A DNA stretch of 64,000 bases. Origin: Solanum dulcamara. Lineage: Eukaryota > Streptophyta > Magnoliopsida > Solanales > Solanaceae. Positions within the stretch are counted from its first letter, which is position 1; the number at the start of each line of letters is the position of its first letter. The notes beneath the pieces are model-generated. The model had not been told where the DNA came from and ran no database searches. It saw only the letters and a list, made by a program, of their open reading frames with translations. The DNA lies in contig NC_077240.1 in assembly GCF_947179165.1 (NCBI RefSeq), positions 29,994,001 to 30,058,000 on the forward strand, in the 5' to 3' direction. The translations under genes and the position numbers were made by a program. Positions 60,400-64,000 of the stretch are shown one piece after another.

Positions 60400-61580
60400 G
60401 AATAACAATGTTCAAAGGTTGAACATCTATAGAATTTGGATTTGATAAAGATTTGCCATGTACATGATCTCCAGTTGAGGATGGAATTGAAGTTGAATGA
60501 CTAGACTTCTGTATGAAAATGTGGACGTTAAGATCAATTATTATATTATAATATGTGATGTACACATTATTGAAGTAGTAATAATAAGAATCAGATCAAT
60601 ATTCTATAAGAATTACCGATGTATCGCGCTTTAAAAAATATATATCATCATGTACATAATTCAGTTCACTTGTAGAATTTATTTCTTGTTCAACTGATAC
60701 ATCCTCCTCTTTATTCGGCAGAATATTTGGTGAAGGGAACTATAATACAATAAAAATGTTAGACTGACACTTGCAAATACTAATATATCATTAAACTCTA
60801 AAATTTCACAAAACCTTCTCTTTGTTCATTGAACCTCTTGTATTCTCGCGTAATTCAGTTGCATCTGTTGTTGTATCACCAGGTCTAGGATCAACTATAA
60901 TTGTATCAGTTATTTGTGATTCAATATATACATGAACACTGGTAGTAGGCAGAATTTTTGATGTATCACCCTAAGAGGACATGTGACATTTTAATATGAT
61001 ACATTCAACTATTGATGTATCAATAATTATATATTGCACAATATCTTAACATTACTCAATAAATCTTTTACTACTATGCAAATTTCCATTGCATCTGGTA
61101 AAAAGGATTTATGTGTCATATTCTTCATGACTTGTTGGTTCTTTGATAACCCATCAATCCAAATCATATGTATCATAAAAAAATCAGAAATCAATGATAC
61201 TTAAACTCCAATCCTACTGTTATTGTGCTTGCATATAAGAATCAGCCGACAATTTACATGATACATATGTCTTGATACATGACAATTATATTTAGCCAAC
61301 AATTGAATAAGATTCAGCCAATAATTTGCATGATACAATTTGCATGATCCATTTGTTAAGGAAATTCAGCCAACAATTTGCATTTGATACTTTACAAATA
61401 TATTTATCAGAGAAGTAATAATTGAACATGATACATATGACTTTATTGTATCAGTCTATATAATACTAAATACTTCAATGTCTTCTTGAACAGGAATTAA
61501 TTTTTGAGATTTACCAACATTTGAAGATCTTGTATCATTGTGTAACTCTTCCATTACACTAGATGGGGATTGTTGTTTAA
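60400..61580. other. MULE intronic and linker DNA rich in TGTATC/GATACA
   Basis: Between protease exons there is no clear domain. Short Ser/Pro-rich pieces on the minus strand may be variable linker exons. TGTATC/GATACA words occur every few dozen bases, notably at 60880-61020 and 61190-61450. Confidence 0.45.
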
Positions 61581-63190
61581 AAATCTATTCTATTTTATCA
61601 AAATCGTCAAATATATTCTCTCTATTCAGATTGAATGTGCTGGCCATATCCTGCATATACAAAGATAGATACAATAAAAAATAATAAGATTCCATAAAAT
61701 AAAATTTACTGATGAAAAATAATAAGCAACTACCTTCAAGCATGGTCCATCTTCCTTTCCAAGGGCTTTCAACAACACACAATGATTTGATTTGATTATA
61801 TTCTCAAGAACATCAAACTTGAGGTCAACCTTAATAAAAAAAACAATTAGTGTACAACTTAAGTTAGATACATAGGCAATATAAAATTGAGTATCAAAAA
61901 CTTACATAATCCTTCATAAATTTCTTCAGTGATTCAAACTCCGATGTGTCCCCATGTTGAGTTGGAACTAACATTTGTTGAGGCAATGTCTCAGGTACAT
62001 CTTTTGAAGCTGATGGAATTTCAGAATTGTGACATAGATTTTCAACAATCTTTAATTTTTGATCTTCTTGTTGTTGTGCAGTAACTTTTTTAAGAACTCT
62101 TTTCTTTCCCTGAATGTTCCTCCTCCGTTTGGGTGGGGGTGAATATGATCTCTCAACAATACGAGTTGATTTCCTTAACAACTCTTCAGGAGGTTCTATA
62201 GTAAAATTCTCAAATCCTGACAGATCTAAAGGTACATCTTGATTAAGCTTGACAATTGATGTGGTTGGGATAGTAGATATGACAGGATTGGTAGTTGCAC
62301 CAACATCACTAACTGGCAGATCAAGCACTAGCAATTCTTTAGGATTTGACACTATGTTGGTGCATGCATTCCGAAAATATTGAGATGATCATTAAACAAC
62401 CAAAACAATAAAATGTAATAATATACTGTAAATACTTTTGATGAACAGTTGATACATAATGAAAATAATTCATTTGGATAATGAATGTATAAAATTAGTG
62501 TGTATCCAAAATTTACCGCGCTAAACATGCTAGCCATAAACATCTCATACTTCGGCTTTAGACCCACAACTCTCCAATTGATTATTCTTGGAATCTGATT
62601 TCCCTCCCTAATCGCAATATCAGAACTCACTGCTGATGCACACTTATACATCCAAACATTTAGTGCGTATGACATGCCTCATAAACAATACAACTGTTTT
62701 ACTATTGTAAATTCTTGTCTCATACTTTTCATCAACTTGGAGAATACTAATTGTCCCCATGGAAACTGTTGATAACGCCTATCCTCAACCATTCTAAAAT
62801 CATCTATTGGAATGGTTGTATCACCGAGTTAAGAAAAATAAAATATGAATGAAGTATAGAATAGCCATTTGAACTGCATTTTCATTACTTTTTCAGTTAC
62901 CCAACATAAAGTGTTGAACCAAATGAGATTTATTAATACCAGATTTTACATTCGGAAAATACTTCTCTAGCAACCTACTGTGAGTAGAGTTTGGATATAC
63001 AAAATCTGAAACATTATCCGTGCATCTCAATCCGATAATGATGGCAAATTCCTTGATGGAAAAATTCAAGACGTTCCCCCCTATGTGACGAATGAGCAAT
63101 TCATTGGGGTTGTTGTGATCCAACTGAAGAAGCAATATCACTTTATGATTTGACCTTGAAAATTACACTAAGGGATGTTGAGGTAGGGAC

Positions 63191-63639
63191 CAAATATGAT
63201 TTATTTAAATAATTCAATACCTTTCTTTCTTATCGACAATAAAAAATCAATCAAAAAATTTAGGTTATAAACTGTACCAAACCTTAATAAGTGAGTGGGG
63301 ATTTTTTTGATAACATATTTCATACCCTGCATTAACAACAAATTATAGATTACATAGAAACTGGAGAAAAAAATATTGAAGACTAAAAATCATCTTAACT
63401 GTAATTGATACATAATAATATACTGATACATACATATAACTGACTGAAACTACAAATTATTAGTCATGGTATGAATGATATATTAGTATGAGAATGATAA
63501 ATTTGAATACAATTGATACATTAGATGTATCCTGATACATTGTATCTATTTTGGTAAAAGTAGTATGACTGATACACTAAATATGTATTGATACAATAGT
63601 TTAAAACTGATACATTGGATATAGTTTGGTAATTTTTCC
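63191..63639 (+). repeat. Right terminal region of the MULE
   Basis: No gene. Between 63405 and 63620 the words GATACA or TGTATC occur about ten times, close to the element's terminus GGAAAAATTA (inverted). This clustering just inside the end is where transposase-binding repeats are expected. Confidence 0.6.
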
Positions 63640-64000
63640 ATAAATATATCCAAATATTCACAACAAGGCCAAGGTTCTATCACATCGAACACCACATGTC
63701 ATCTCATCTCAAATTTTCAATTTATTACTCCACTTTTTATCATCAAGTTCATTTTCATATCAATAGTTCTTAACACTACTTTGTATCAATCCTCAACACA
63801 TAAGACACAAATACTCCACAAGTTTTAGAATAGGTTTAGAAATTCACTTGCCTTGAATTCAATCTCACTAGTTCAAAACTTGAGCCTTGCCCTTACATTG
63901 GCGCTCCGAATCAAGATAATCTATTAAAATATGCAATCTCAATAAGAACACGAGTCTAACGATACCCAAATTAACATTTTTGAAAATCAAAACGAAACTG
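63640..64000 (-). repeat. 5' LTR of element C, continuation
   Basis: Begins with the second copy of ATAAATATA and then matches 33678-34035 (for example the ATCGAACACCACATGTCATC stretch near 63690). It runs out of the window; about 1.6 kb more LTR is expected to the right. Confidence 0.85.

Larger units (their letters stand above)
56270..63190 (-). pseudogene. Ulp1-like (C48) cysteine protease gene in the MULE, decayed
   Basis: Minus-strand exons in order. 63150-62893, DUF1985-like with FSIKEFAIIIGLRC. 62850-62520, with FPWGQLVFSKLMKS and ALNVWMYKCAS. 62352-61894, a Pro/Ser-rich linker with PPPKRRR, a possible nuclear signal. Small exons around 61850-61735. 60390-60080, with EEFGICYELPNNIISDYC. 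About 59990-59880. 59720-59133, the catalytic part with GDYHWVLVVIVLKERLIHVYD (His codon at 59412-59414, Asp at 59361-59363). 56497-56270, with RDCGVFVAAFAEYLS (Cys codon at 56491-56493). Triad spacing fits Ulp1/SENP proteases, which cleave SUMO-like proteins; the role in MULEs is unknown. Stops (such as at 62690, 60123 and 56397) replace expected residues. A solo LTR sits in the last intron. Confidence 0.75.
51715..63639 (+). mobile_element. MULE carrying a Ulp1-like protease gene
   Basis: 11,925 bases inserted in the 5' LTR of element C. The 9-bp duplication ATAAATATA (51706-51714 and 63640-63648), the size expected for Mutator elements, flanks it; removing it restores an LTR that matches 33650-33720. 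The left end GTAAAAATTA and the inverted right end GGAAAAATTA match at 9 of 10 bases, after which similarity stops, so terminal inverted repeats are minimal. It holds a transposase gene on the plus strand and a Ulp1/C48-type gene on the minus strand, pointing at each other, plus many TGTATC/GATACA motifs. Both genes carry disabling mutations. This gene pair matches the kind called Kaonashi or KI-MULE in other plants. Confidence 0.9.

Overview
The window is a stretch of plant nuclear DNA built almost entirely of nested transposable elements. I found no ordinary host gene, rRNA, tRNA, CRISPR array or bacterial-type operon. The Ty3/gypsy chromovirus (Tekay/Del-like) gag-pol genes, an RTE-clade LINE, a Tat/Ogre-like LTR element with a 3' minisatellite, and a Mutator-like element (MULE) carrying a Ulp1-type protease gene all point to a eudicot. 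Solanaceae is my best guess from the general look of the elements, but this is not proven. The AT-rich composition, heavy nesting and many C-to-T type nonsense mutations suggest methylated heterochromatin.

Left third (1-26568), outermost to innermost. Element B2 (19391-26568, minus) is a decayed gypsy element. Its 3' LTR was split by element E (8606-19390, plus), a Tat/Ogre-like element with little or no coding capacity. E's 5' LTR ends abruptly against element B1 (3374-8605, minus), a relative of B2. E's 3' LTR was invaded by family A element 15253-17920, which is now only a 5' LTR, a primer-binding site and a stub of gag. B1's pol is broken by a family A LTR, which in turn abuts or is interrupted by a further LTR (1-2865).

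Middle (26569-32683). About 2.4 kb of AT-rich DNA has no recognisable gene, apart from a possible Helitron 3' terminus. It is followed by an RTE-type LINE on the minus strand (about 29010-32460), inactivated by three nonsense codons and a frameshift.

Right half (32684-64000). The host is element C (minus), with LTRs of nearly 3 kb and an internal region of about 3.7 kb showing no gag-pol, i.e. a LARD-like non-autonomous element. It contains three insertions. (1) Solo LTR B3 (35645-37418, duplication ACATC). (2) A complete, young 9.6 kb gypsy element D (40487-50107, duplication AATAC), with about 1% LTR divergence by eye and a gag-pol frame broken only by four stops. (3) An 11.9 kb MULE (51715-63639, 9-bp duplication ATAAATATA) in C's 5' LTR. 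The MULE encodes a mudrA-type transposase on the plus strand and a Ulp1/C48-like cysteine protease gene on the minus strand, converging on each other. It has itself been hit by a solo LTR (56670-59002, duplication AAAAC) inside the last protease intron and by a 534-bp segment (53670-54203, duplication AAGTG) inside the transposase.

The genes do not form a host pathway; each set served its own element's transposition, and all look inactive. The most notable object is the Ulp1-carrying MULE with its repeated TGTATC/GATACA motifs. Coordinates of LTR ends come from matching copies within the window and from TG..CA ends with target duplications. Family names A to E are local labels.
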